In this document: positions 56,147 through 64,000 of the stretch, in pieces
Numbering within the stretch: the stretch's first letter is position 1
How the letters are laid out: each line of letters begins with the position of its first letter
Source: Arenimonas terrae
Lineage (GTDB): Bacteria; Pseudomonadota; Gammaproteobacteria; Xanthomonadales; Xanthomonadaceae
NCBI RefSeq assembly: GCF_006265115.1
Contig: NZ_SMDR01000002.1
Coordinates: forward strand, 247,743 to 311,742
Length of the DNA: 64,000 bases
Direction of reading: 5' to 3'
The notes under the pieces: model-generated
Databases searched by the model: none
What the model saw: the letters and a program-made list of their open reading frames with translations, nothing else
Told to the model about the DNA's origin: nothing
Translations under genes and position numbers: made by a program

Positions 56147-56147
<1 letters not shown>
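55308..56147 (-). CDS. fghA: S-formylglutathione hydrolase
   Basis: This 279-residue serine esterase releases formate and glutathione from S-formylglutathione, the second step of formaldehyde detoxification. Motifs: VPVLYFLAGLTCSEE near residue 45, nucleophile GHSMGGHGAL (about 145-154), DQGLDDKFL (Asp) and GYDHGYYF (His). It overlaps frmA by one base (TGATG), so translation is coupled. Length matches FghA (about 278). Confidence 0.94.
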
Positions 56148-57256
<1,109 letters not shown>

Positions 57257-57359
57257 GCGGCGGCTCCTGCGAAGACAGGCGTACAGGGTAACGCGCCGCG
57301 CCACCGCCCGGGTCGCGAAGGCGCGAAGATCGCGCCCGGATTCGACCGACGTCCCGACG

Positions 57360-58694
57360 TCAGTCCGGCCGCGAGGGCAGCCTGGCCTGCTCGCGGATCA
57401 GGCGCCAGGCGCCGAAGGTCATGGCACCCGCCACGGCCAGCCCGGTCGCGAACACCGCAGCCGAGCCGAACGCCGCCAGGAACTTGTGCGCCCAGACGAA
57501 GAACAGGTCGCCGCCGCGGTATACCGCGGTGTCGATCACGGCCTTGGCCTTGTAGCGGGTCTCGCGGTCCACGCGGGTGTAGATGGTTTCGCGGGCCGGC
57601 TTGGACAGCGAGAACTCGCCCGCGCGCGTCGCGATCTGCACCGCGGCGACCAGCAGCGGCAGCGGCGACGCCGTCAGGGCCGCGAATCCGACCAGGATCG
57701 CCACCGCCGGCAGCAGCAGCACGGGCCCCACGCCGAAGCGCACCAGCAGCGGCCGGGTCAGGAACACCTGCACGACGATGGTGAGCAGGTTGATCGCCAG
57801 GTCGATGTTGGCGTAATACGCGGTCCGCGCCTCGTCGCCCGGGTAGTACAGGCGGGCGATCGCCGCCTGCTCGTTGTACAGCAGGGTGCCGACGCCGACG
57901 CCGAAGAACATCAGCACCGCCATCGCCCGAAGCAGCGGCACGTCGCGCAGCAACCGCAGACCGGCCAGCATGCTGCCGCCCATCGCCTGCTCGCCGCCGG
58001 TCTGTCCGCGCGACTGTTCGCGAAGCCGGGCCCAGCGGCCCAGCCGCAGGATGCAGAATACGCACACCGCCAGCAGACTGGCCGACACCAGCAGCAGGTT
58101 GGGTACGCCGATCTGGTGCACCAGCGCGCGCGTGATCAGCGGGCCCAGGAACCCGCCGGCGGTGCCGCCGGCCGCGATGAAACCGTATAACCGGCGCGCT
58201 TCGATGTCGCTGTAGATGTCCGCCATGAACGACCAGAACACCGACACCGCGAACAGGTTGAACACCGCCACCCAGATGAAGAACGCCGCGCCGCGCCCCG
58301 GGATCTCCTTGCCGAAGACGACGTAGAACCCGAACAGGCAGGCGATGAAGATCGCATACAGCACCGGCAGGAACACCCGCCGCGGATAGCGGCTGACCAG
58401 CGCGCCGTAAGCCGGCTGCAGCAGCACCATCGCGATGAAGGTGCCGGTGAACAACAGCTGCAGGGTCAGGTCGCCCAGCACCCAGCCGCGCGCCGAGGCC
58501 CAGTCCACCAGCGCCCGCGGGAACACGGCCTCGATGTCGCCCGAGGCCCCCATCGCATCGCGAACCGGCCGCAGCACGTAGTAGCCGGTCAGCAGGAAGA
58601 AGAAGTACAGGAAGGACCAGATCAGCGGCGGGAACTCCCGCAGCGCGCCGCGCAGGTGGTCGAAGCGGCCGGCGGTATCCTTGCCCTGGGTCAT
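57360..58694 (-). CDS. MFS-type membrane transporter (NTP/NDP-exchanger-like)
   Basis: This 444-residue integral membrane protein has about twelve hydrophobic segments. The opening [29 protein letters not shown] is a conserved block of the MFS group distantly related to the ATP/ADP translocases of Rickettsia and Chlamydia. The late block [18 protein letters not shown] fits as well. Substrate unknown. Start at 58694 (MTQGKDTAG). Divergent from the GMC oxidoreductase gene. Confidence 0.78.
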   Translation of the reverse strand: MTQGKDTAGRFDHLRGALREFPPLIWSFLYFFFLLTGYYVLRPVRDAMGASGDIEAVFPRALVDWASARGWVLGDLTLQLLFTGTFIAMVLLQPAYGALVSRYPRRVFLPVLYAIFIACLFGFYVVFGKEIPGRGAAFFIWVAVFNLFAVSVFWSFMADIYSDIEARRLYGFIAAGGTAGGFLGPLITRALVHQIGVPNLLLVSASLLAVCVFCILRLGRWARLREQSRGQTGGEQAMGGSMLAGLRLLRDVPLLRAMAVLMFFGVGVGTLLYNEQAAIARLYYPGDEARTAYYANIDLAINLLTIVVQVFLTRPLLVRFGVGPVLLLPAVAILVGFAALTASPLPLLVAAVQIATRAGEFSLSKPARETIYTRVDRETRYKAKAVIDTAVYRGGDLFFVWAHKFLAAFGSAAVFATGLAVAGAMTFGAWRLIREQARLPSRPD

Positions 58695-58869
58695 CCGGGT
58701 TCCCTGTGAGTGCCGGCACCATAGCCAACCCGGCCGAGACCCGCCAGCCCGCCACCGGAACGCTGGGTTAGTGATCCCCGTCCCAGTTGCCAATACTGTA
58801 CCGGTGCCCCGAGTGTTTGCTCTAGAACGGGGGCCTAGCCTCGGCCCGACCTCGAAAGAAGAAGAACGC

Positions 58870-60465
58870 GTGTACGACTACATCATCGTGGGTGCGGGCT
58901 CCGCGGGCTGCGTGATGGCCAACCGCCTGAGCGAAGACCCGGAATGCCGCGTCCTCCTGCTCGAGGCCGGTCCCAGCGACTGGCACCCCTTCATCCACAT
59001 GCCGGCCGGGCTTTCCAAGCTGGTGGGCCAGAAGGGCGTGAACTGGGACTACAGCACCGCGCCCGAGCCCCAGCTCGACGGCCGCCTGCTGTGGTGGCCG
59101 CGCGGCAAGGTGCTGGGCGGCTCCAGCTCGATCAACGCCATGTGCTACATCCGCGGCCACGCCCGCGACTACGACGAGTGGGCGCAGATGGGCGCCGAAG
59201 GCTGGCACTGGGACAATGTGCTGCCCTACTTCCTCCGCAGCGAAGGCAATGAACGCGGCGGCAGCGAACTCCACGGCGGCGATGGCCCGCTCGGCGTCTC
59301 CGACCCGCGCCACAGGAACCCGCTTTCGGAAGCCTTCGTGGAAGCCGCCGTCCAGGCCGGCCATCCGGGCACCGACGACTTCAACGGCCCGCGCCAGGAC
59401 GGCTTCGGCTGGTACCAGACCACCACCCGCGACGGCGCCCGCAGCTCCAGCGCCGCCGCCTACCTCAAGCCGGTGCGCAAGCGCCCGAACCTCACGGTCA
59501 TCACCCGCGCCAGCGCCAACCGCATCACCGTCGAGCACGGCCGCGCCACCGGCGTGGTCTATTCGGTCGCCGGCAAGGGCGCGTTCTGCGAAGGCGCTTC
59601 GCGCGAAGTGATCCTGTGCGGCGGTGCGATCAATTCGCCGCAGCTGCTGATGCTCTCGGGCATCGGCCCGGCCGCGCACCTGCGCCAGCACGGCATCGAC
59701 GTGGTCGCCGACCTGCCGGGCGTGGGCGGCAACCTGCAGGACCACCTGGACATCTGCACCCTGCAGCGCTGCACCCAGGGCCTGAGCTACGACAAGCTCA
59801 GCGACACCCTGGTCGCGCTGCAGTACTACCTGGGCGGCCGCAAGGGCCCGGGCAGCAGCAACATCGCCGAAGCCGGCGGCTTCCTGCGCAGCGCACTGGC
59901 CGAGGACGAGCGGCCGGACATGCAGTTCCACTTCGTGCCGGCCCAGCTCGACGACCACGGCCGCAACCGTCTGCCCGGCAACGGCTACACCCTGCACGCC
60001 TGCGGTCTGCGCCCGCGCAGCCGCGGCCGGCTGTACCTGGCCAGCGCCAGCGCCGCGGACAAGCCGCGCATCGAGGCCGGCTACCTCAACGACCCGGAGG
60101 GCTACGACCTGAAGGTGATGGTGGAAGCCGTGCGCCTGTCGCGCGAGATCCTGGCCCAGCCGGCATTCGCGCCGTTCCGCGGCGAAGAGATCCTGCCCGG
60201 CGCCAAGGTCCAGGACGAGGCCGACATCGTCGCCTTCATCCGCCGCAAGGCCGAATCCATCTACCACCCGGTCGGCACCTGCCGCATGGGCCGCGCCGAC
60301 GACCCGGACACTGTGGTCGACCCGCAGCTGCGCGTAAAGGGCATCGGCGCCCTGCGCGTGGTGGACGCCTCGGTGATGCCGCGCCTGATCGGCGGCAATA
60401 CCAATGCCCCGACCATGATGATCGCCGAACGCGCCGCCGACCTGATCCGCGGCCGCGCCGCCTGA
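58870..60465 (+). CDS. GMC family FAD-dependent oxidoreductase (choline dehydrogenase-like)
   Basis: This 531-residue flavoprotein has the N-terminal FAD motif [19 protein letters not shown] (GxGxxG, residues 2-20), the GMC signature [13 protein letters not shown] (about 79-91), and the C-terminal [10 protein letters not shown] with the catalytic His and [17 protein letters not shown]. It oxidises an alcohol; choline is one option, but no betaine genes are near. I start it at the GTG at 58870: AAGAAGAA lies upstream, and the FAD motif must begin within the first few residues. The end abuts a long hairpin. Confidence 0.9.
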   Translation: MYDYIIVGAGSAGCVMANRLSEDPECRVLLLEAGPSDWHPFIHMPAGLSKLVGQKGVNWDYSTAPEPQLDGRLLWWPRGKVLGGSSSINAMCYIRGHARDYDEWAQMGAEGWHWDNVLPYFLRSEGNERGGSELHGGDGPLGVSDPRHRNPLSEAFVEAAVQAGHPGTDDFNGPRQDGFGWYQTTTRDGARSSSAAAYLKPVRKRPNLTVITRASANRITVEHGRATGVVYSVAGKGAFCEGASREVILCGGAINSPQLLMLSGIGPAAHLRQHGIDVVADLPGVGGNLQDHLDICTLQRCTQGLSYDKLSDTLVALQYYLGGRKGPGSSNIAEAGGFLRSALAEDERPDMQFHFVPAQLDDHGRNRLPGNGYTLHACGLRPRSRGRLYLASASAADKPRIEAGYLNDPEGYDLKVMVEAVRLSREILAQPAFAPFRGEEILPGAKVQDEADIVAFIRRKAESIYHPVGTCRMGRADDPDTVVDPQLRVKGIGALRVVDASVMPRLIGGNTNAPTMMIAERAADLIRGRAA

Positions 60466-60527
60466 AAAATCCGGGGTCAGAGTGCATTTATCTTGGGAAG
60501 ATAAATGCACTCTGACCCCGGATTTTT
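60465..60527. repeat. 30-bp perfect hairpin filling the gap between two convergent stop codons
   Basis: The arms 60465-60494 and 60498-60527 are exact reverse complements with a loop of only three bases (GGG). They start with AAAAATCCGGGGTCAGAGTG and end with its complement and T-rich tail, so each direction sees a long stem and then T5-T7. It starts on the last base of the GMC stop codon and ends just before the M48 gene's stop codon (60528-60530). It should work as a bidirectional terminator. The GGGGTCAGAGT core resembles elements often seen near RAYT/Y1-type transposases in this family (from memory). Confidence 0.85.
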
Positions 60528-62432
60528 TTAGGCGCCTTCGAGCATGGGCGGCAGCGGGCAGTGCAGCGAGGCGCAGACCACGCGCAGCAGTTCGGCTTCG
60601 GCGACGTTGAGCCGGCCGTCGTGGCTGACCGCGGCCACCAGGCCTTCGACCAGCAGCTCCTTGCCCATGGGCTCGAGCACGTCCAGGACCGGCCACACCT
60701 CGTCGAGTGCGCGCAGCGCATCGGCGGGCGGCCGGTAGGGCGAGTTCAGGCGCGGGAACACCAGCGCCAGACCCGCGAGGTAGGCCCGCATCGCCGCCGC
60801 CGGATCCTCGTGGCCGGCCTGCGCCAGCACCGCCATCAGGGTCACCGCCGGCGTCGTGAGATCGGCCAGGCGGCGATTGCCCGCCACCCACGTCCCGGCC
60901 GGATCGAGCGCGTCGCGCACGTGGATGCGCAGCAGCCGGCCCAGGCAGTACTCGAACAGGTCCACCTTGCCGTCGGCATGGCTCAGCGCGAAGCAGCCGT
61001 CCATGAACTTCTCGAGCTCGGCGCGCGGCCGCCGCCGCAGCACCGGCATCGCCATGGCCGCCAGCGGCAGGTAGAGGATGCGCGGCAGGTCGGCCAGGCG
61101 GTCGGCATAGTCGAGCGACTGGCGGGCCAGGCGCTCGTCATGGCGGGCCGCCAGCTCGAACTGCTGGCGCTCGCGCACCTTGCCCGGCGGCGCCATCAGC
61201 AGGCCGAACAGCAGGGGCACCGCCTCGTCGCGCTCACGGGCGGCGCGCTGCAGCACATCGGGAATGGCGCGCACCAGGGCGCCGGCGCGCACGTAGTCGT
61301 TGGCCTGCGGCGCTCCCACCTGGGCGACGACGGACGGAGGCGTCACCCGCAGCTCGGTGCGGTCGGACGGCAGCGGCGACGCAGAGCGGCTGTCCAGGCC
61401 CAGCGCCTGGTCTTCGTCCAGACCCGAGGGCGGGCGCATCTGCCAGCGCGCGGCCAGCTCCGTCATCGCCTGCGGCTTGAACCCCGGCTCCAGCGCCTGG
61501 ATGCGCTCGATCAGCGGCGGATGCGTGGCGAACAGCGACGAATAGCCGACGCCGTCGCCGAACAGCATGTGCGCCACTTCCTCGCTGTCCCGGCTGGCCA
61601 GCTTCGAGCCCCCCTCCAGGCCGCCGATCTTCTTCAGCGCCCCGGCCAGGCCGGCGGTCTGGCGGGTGAACTGCACTGCCGAGGAGTCGGCCAGGAACTC
61701 GCGCTGGCGGCTCACGCCGGCCTTGATCAGCCGACCGAAGAACAGGCCCGCGTAACCGACGACCAGCAGTCCCAGCGCCGCCAGCATCACCGGCAGCGCG
61801 TCCTTCGAGCTGCCGCGCCCATGCACCAGCACCTTCCGGCCGATGATGGCCAGGGCCAGGATGCCGAACAGCATGCCCATCAGCCGGATGTTCAGGCGCA
61901 TGTCGCCGTTGAGCACGTGGCTGAACTCGTGCGCGATCACGCCCTGCAGTTCGTCGCGGTTGAGCTTGTCCAGGGCGCCGCGGGTCACCGCCACGGCGGC
62001 GTCGCTGGGCGCGTAGCCGGCGGCGAAGGCGTTGATGCCGGCCTCGTCCTCGAGCACGAAGATCTGCGGCACCGGCACGCCCGAGGCGATGGCGATCTCC
62101 TCGACCACGTTGCGCAGGCGCCGGTAATGGAAGTCCTGGGTGTCCTCCGGCACCGGCGTGCCGCCGAGCTGGCGCGCCACCGCCTCGCCGCCACTGCGCA
62201 GGCTGGAGATCCGGTAAAGCGACGCGACGCCGATGATGCCCAGGGTCAGCAGGGTGGCCACCACCACGCCGGCGGCCAGGCCCTCGGGCGTGCTGTCCTC
62301 TCCGAGGGCGCCGAAGGCGAGCAGGAAGACGAAGTCCACGGCGACCACGATCGCGGCCACCGCCAGGACGAACATCAGGATCAGCCGCTTGGACTGGCGC
62401 CGGGCCTGGTCCTGGCGCTCGAAGAAGTTCAT
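60528..62432 (-). CDS. M48 family membrane metalloprotease (HtpX-like) with C-terminal extension
   Basis: This 634-residue protein has two N-terminal transmembrane segments (about 17-40 and 51-72), the zinc motif HEFSH at 168-172 with the distal Glu in REFLAD (about 243-248), then two more membrane segments, as in HtpX. HtpX is about 290 residues; the extra 320 C-terminal residues (from about 330) are helical and not recognised. It likely degrades or clears membrane proteins. The pairing with LemA downstream of the divergent serine hydrolase is common in proteobacteria. LemA lies 52 bases upstream on the same strand, so one operon. Confidence 0.85.
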   Translation of the reverse strand: MNFFERQDQARRQSKRLILMFVLAVAAIVVAVDFVFLLAFGALGEDSTPEGLAAGVVVATLLTLGIIGVASLYRISSLRSGGEAVARQLGGTPVPEDTQDFHYRRLRNVVEEIAIASGVPVPQIFVLEDEAGINAFAAGYAPSDAAVAVTRGALDKLNRDELQGVIAHEFSHVLNGDMRLNIRLMGMLFGILALAIIGRKVLVHGRGSSKDALPVMLAALGLLVVGYAGLFFGRLIKAGVSRQREFLADSSAVQFTRQTAGLAGALKKIGGLEGGSKLASRDSEEVAHMLFGDGVGYSSLFATHPPLIERIQALEPGFKPQAMTELAARWQMRPPSGLDEDQALGLDSRSASPLPSDRTELRVTPPSVVAQVGAPQANDYVRAGALVRAIPDVLQRAARERDEAVPLLFGLLMAPPGKVRERQQFELAARHDERLARQSLDYADRLADLPRILYLPLAAMAMPVLRRRPRAELEKFMDGCFALSHADGKVDLFEYCLGRLLRIHVRDALDPAGTWVAGNRRLADLTTPAVTLMAVLAQAGHEDPAAAMRAYLAGLALVFPRLNSPYRPPADALRALDEVWPVLDVLEPMGKELLVEGLVAAVSHDGRLNVAEAELLRVVCASLHCPLPPMLEGA

Positions 62433-62484
62433 GCGCGTCCGGGCTCCGGAGAACGCCCGCCCCGTCAGGGAGCGGGCGCGGCGA

Positions 62485-63072
62485 TCAGAAGGAAACCTTG
62501 GGCGCTTCGCGCTTGGCCGGCTCGGTGATCTCGAGCAGGGCGGCGGCGACGAAGCCGAACATGCCGGCGAGGAGGTTCGAAGGGAACACCTCGCGCTTGT
62601 TGTTGTAGGCCATCACGCTGTCGTTGTAGGCCTGACGCGCGAAGGCGATGCGGTTCTCGGTCGAGGTCAGCTCCTCGGTGAGCTGCATCATGTTCTGGTT
62701 GGCCTTGAGGTCCGGGTAGGCCTCGGCGACGACCATCAGCCGCGAGAGCGCGCCGGCGAGGCCGGTTTCGGCGCTGCCCAGCTGGGCCATGGCGGCGGCG
62801 TCGCCGGGAGCGGCCTTGGCGGCGGCGAGGCCGCTGACCGCGGCGGCGCGGGCCTGGATGACCGCTTCCAGCGTTTCGCGCTCGTGCTTGAGGTAGCCCT
62901 TGGCGACCTCGACAAGGTTGGGGATCAGGTCGTAGCGCCGCGTCAGCTGCACGTCGATCTGGGCGAAGGCGTTCTTGAAGGCATTGCGGGCGGTGATCAG
63001 GCCGTTGTAGATGCCCACGCCCCAGAACAGGGCGATGGCGGCGATCACGACCAGGACAACGAGCGTCATCAT
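62485..63072 (-). CDS. lemA: LemA family protein
   Basis: This 195-residue protein has one N-terminal membrane segment (residues 2-18) and the helical LemA domain with NAFKNAFAQIDVQLTRRYDL and LIPNLVEVAKGYLKHER (about residues 30-65) and ENRIAFARQAYND later. Function unknown; LemA genes often lie with M48 proteases, as here. A GGAG-type site precedes the double Met. Confidence 0.9.
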   Translation of the reverse strand: MMTLVVLVVIAAIALFWGVGIYNGLITARNAFKNAFAQIDVQLTRRYDLIPNLVEVAKGYLKHERETLEAVIQARAAAVSGLAAAKAAPGDAAAMAQLGSAETGLAGALSRLMVVAEAYPDLKANQNMMQLTEELTSTENRIAFARQAYNDSVMAYNNKREVFPSNLLAGMFGFVAAALLEITEPAKREAPKVSF

Positions 63073-63148
63073 GTCTGGAACTCCCCTGGTTCAGGCCGGT
63101 GCGCGGGTGGCGCGCTAGAATGGCCCGTCCCGCAAGCCTACATCGGTC

Positions 63149-64000
63149 ATGCCACGCAAGAAAGTGAACCCGTCCGGCCGCCTCCGCCATCTGATCGTCA
63201 TGAGCCTGATCGCTTTGGCGCCCGCCCTGGCCTGCGCGACGAGTGCATCCACCACCGAGGACTTCAGCACCGAGGCGCGCGAGATCGAGCGCCTGGCCGA
63301 ACGGGTCGTCGCACAATCGCGGATCCCGGGGCTGGCGATGGCCATCGTCGAGGACGGCAAGGTGGTGTCGCTGCGCGGTTACGGCGTCGTCGACAGCAAG
63401 GCCGGGCAGCCGGTGGGCACCGACACCGTGTTCCGTGTCGCCTCGTTGTCCAAGGCCTTCGCCGGCACCCTGAGCGCACTGCTGGTGAATGAAGGCGCGA
63501 TGTCCTGGGACAGCCCGATCGCCAACCAGCTGCCCGCCTTCAGCCTGCGCGACCTGCAGGGCGCCCAGAAGATCACCGTGCGCGAGATCCTCAGCCACCG
63601 GATCGGCCTGGCCTACAACACCTTCGACCGCGACCTGGAAGCCGACCAGCCCTACCCGCTGCTCGCCGAACGCCTGTCGCAGGCGCCGCTCACCTGCAGC
63701 CCGGGCGAGTGCTACGCCTACCAGAACATCGCCTTCAGCCTGGTCGGCGACCTCGTGTTCGCCGTCACCGGCGATTTCTACGCACACCAGGTCGAGAAAC
63801 GGCTCTTCCACCCGCTGGGCATGTACGGCGCCACCTTCGGCCGCGACGGCCTCGAGGCCAGCCCGAGCTGGGCGCGTCCGCACGTGCGCAGCGGCGGCAC
63901 CTGGGTGCCGGTGCGGCCGAAGGAAACCTACTACCGCATCCCGCCCGCGGCCGGCGTCAATGCCAGCATCCACGACATGGCGCAGTGGCTGATCGCGCAG
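63149..64000 (+). CDS. serine hydrolase (beta-lactamase/PBP-like), 3' end outside the window
   Basis: The frame is open to the right edge (284 codons), so the C-terminus is missing. It starts MPRKKVNPSGRLRHLIVMSL with a signal peptide (cleavage near ACATSA, about residue 31). The class C beta-lactamase-like motifs are there: SxxK in RVASLSKAF (about residues 98-106) and YxN in CYAYQNIAF (about 190-198). It hydrolyses a peptide, ester or beta-lactam; which is unknown. It is divergent from lemA. This is a different family member from the one at 32.5 kb (different length and motif details). Confidence 0.85.
   Translation, partial: MPRKKVNPSGRLRHLIVMSLIALAPALACATSASTTEDFSTEAREIERLAERVVAQSRIPGLAMAIVEDGKVVSLRGYGVVDSKAGQPVGTDTVFRVASLSKAFAGTLSALLVNEGAMSWDSPIANQLPAFSLRDLQGAQKITVREILSHRIGLAYNTFDRDLEADQPYPLLAERLSQAPLTCSPGECYAYQNIAFSLVGDLVFAVTGDFYAHQVEKRLFHPLGMYGATFGRDGLEASPSWARPHVRSGGTWVPVRPKETYYRIPPAAGVNASIHDMAQWLIAQ

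Noticed and set aside
60465-60527. The hairpin as part of the GMC oxidoreductase gene or its neighbour.
   Set aside because: Both stop codons lie outside the hairpin except for one shared base; no reading frame crosses it.

Overview
The window is a dense, high-GC chromosomal segment from a gammaproteobacterium, most likely of the Lysobacteraceae/Xanthomonadaceae (Lysobacter, Luteimonas, Xanthomonas and relatives). The best evidence is family-specific: a fused aspartate kinase/diaminopimelate decarboxylase (LysAC) lies directly upstream of MurL and MurD2, the alternative D-glutamate route into peptidoglycan first worked out in Xanthomonas. The gene content is housekeeping and metabolic. I see no prophage, plasmid, CRISPR array, rRNA or tRNA. 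The only traces of mobile DNA are a degenerate REP-type transposase and repeat hairpins. Both ends of the window cut genes.

Layout: 0-4.4 kb holds a truncated porin and a complete sulfate/thiosulfate ABC importer (sbp-cysT-cysW-cysA). 4.4-6.1 kb holds ispB, with a probable leaderless start, and a 0.6 kb repeat-rich gap. 6.1-12.3 kb (minus strand) holds a dienelactone hydrolase and the lysAC-murL-murD2 operon. 12.4-18.7 kb holds two tandem PhzF-family genes, a glycine-zipper protein, an alpha/beta hydrolase with an OsmC protein, an EF-G paralogue and a small HhH protein. 18.7-25.4 kb holds a lipoprotein, a cyanide-insensitive-type bd oxidase operon (regulator-cydA-cydB) with a perfect operator palindrome, a DUF5916-type outer-membrane protein and a SET-domain protein. 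25.5-34.7 kb holds a ferritin-like/VIT1 membrane protein, the SUF iron-sulfur operon (Rrf2 regulator, sufB, an inserted lipoprotein, sufC, sufD, sufS) ended by a terminator, then a serine hydrolase, a GNAT protein and a Rieske ferredoxin.

34.6-42.5 kb holds a HutD-like protein, a second SET protein, a degenerate REP transposase, a ComEA-like protein, an M20 dipeptidase, a TPR-Asp/Asn hydroxylase, a methyltransferase and a TPR-sulfotransferase. 42.6-48.4 kb holds a TonB-dependent receptor and an ECF sigma/anti-sigma/adhesin-like module, then a histone-deacetylase-like protein. 48.4-55 kb holds GTP-dependent PEP carboxykinase and a TetR-controlled fatty-acid module (hydrolase-fadE-thioesterase). 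55-64 kb holds the glutathione-dependent formaldehyde pathway (frmA-fghA), an MFS-type carrier, a GMC oxidoreductase, an M48 protease with LemA, and a truncated serine hydrolase.

The most notable signals are: the MurL/MurD2 route; two well-defined operator regions (GbsR-like and TetR-like) that sit exactly on promoters or start codons; a 30-bp perfect hairpin filling the gap between two convergent stop codons; an orphan terminator that hints at a small RNA near the TonB receptor; and a receptor/TPR-sulfotransferase/TPR-hydroxylase/methyltransferase neighbourhood whose substrate is unknown. Starts given here were often moved inward from the longest open frame, using ribosome-binding sites, lipoboxes or paralogue length. 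All functional names rest on reading the translated sequence, not on database searches.
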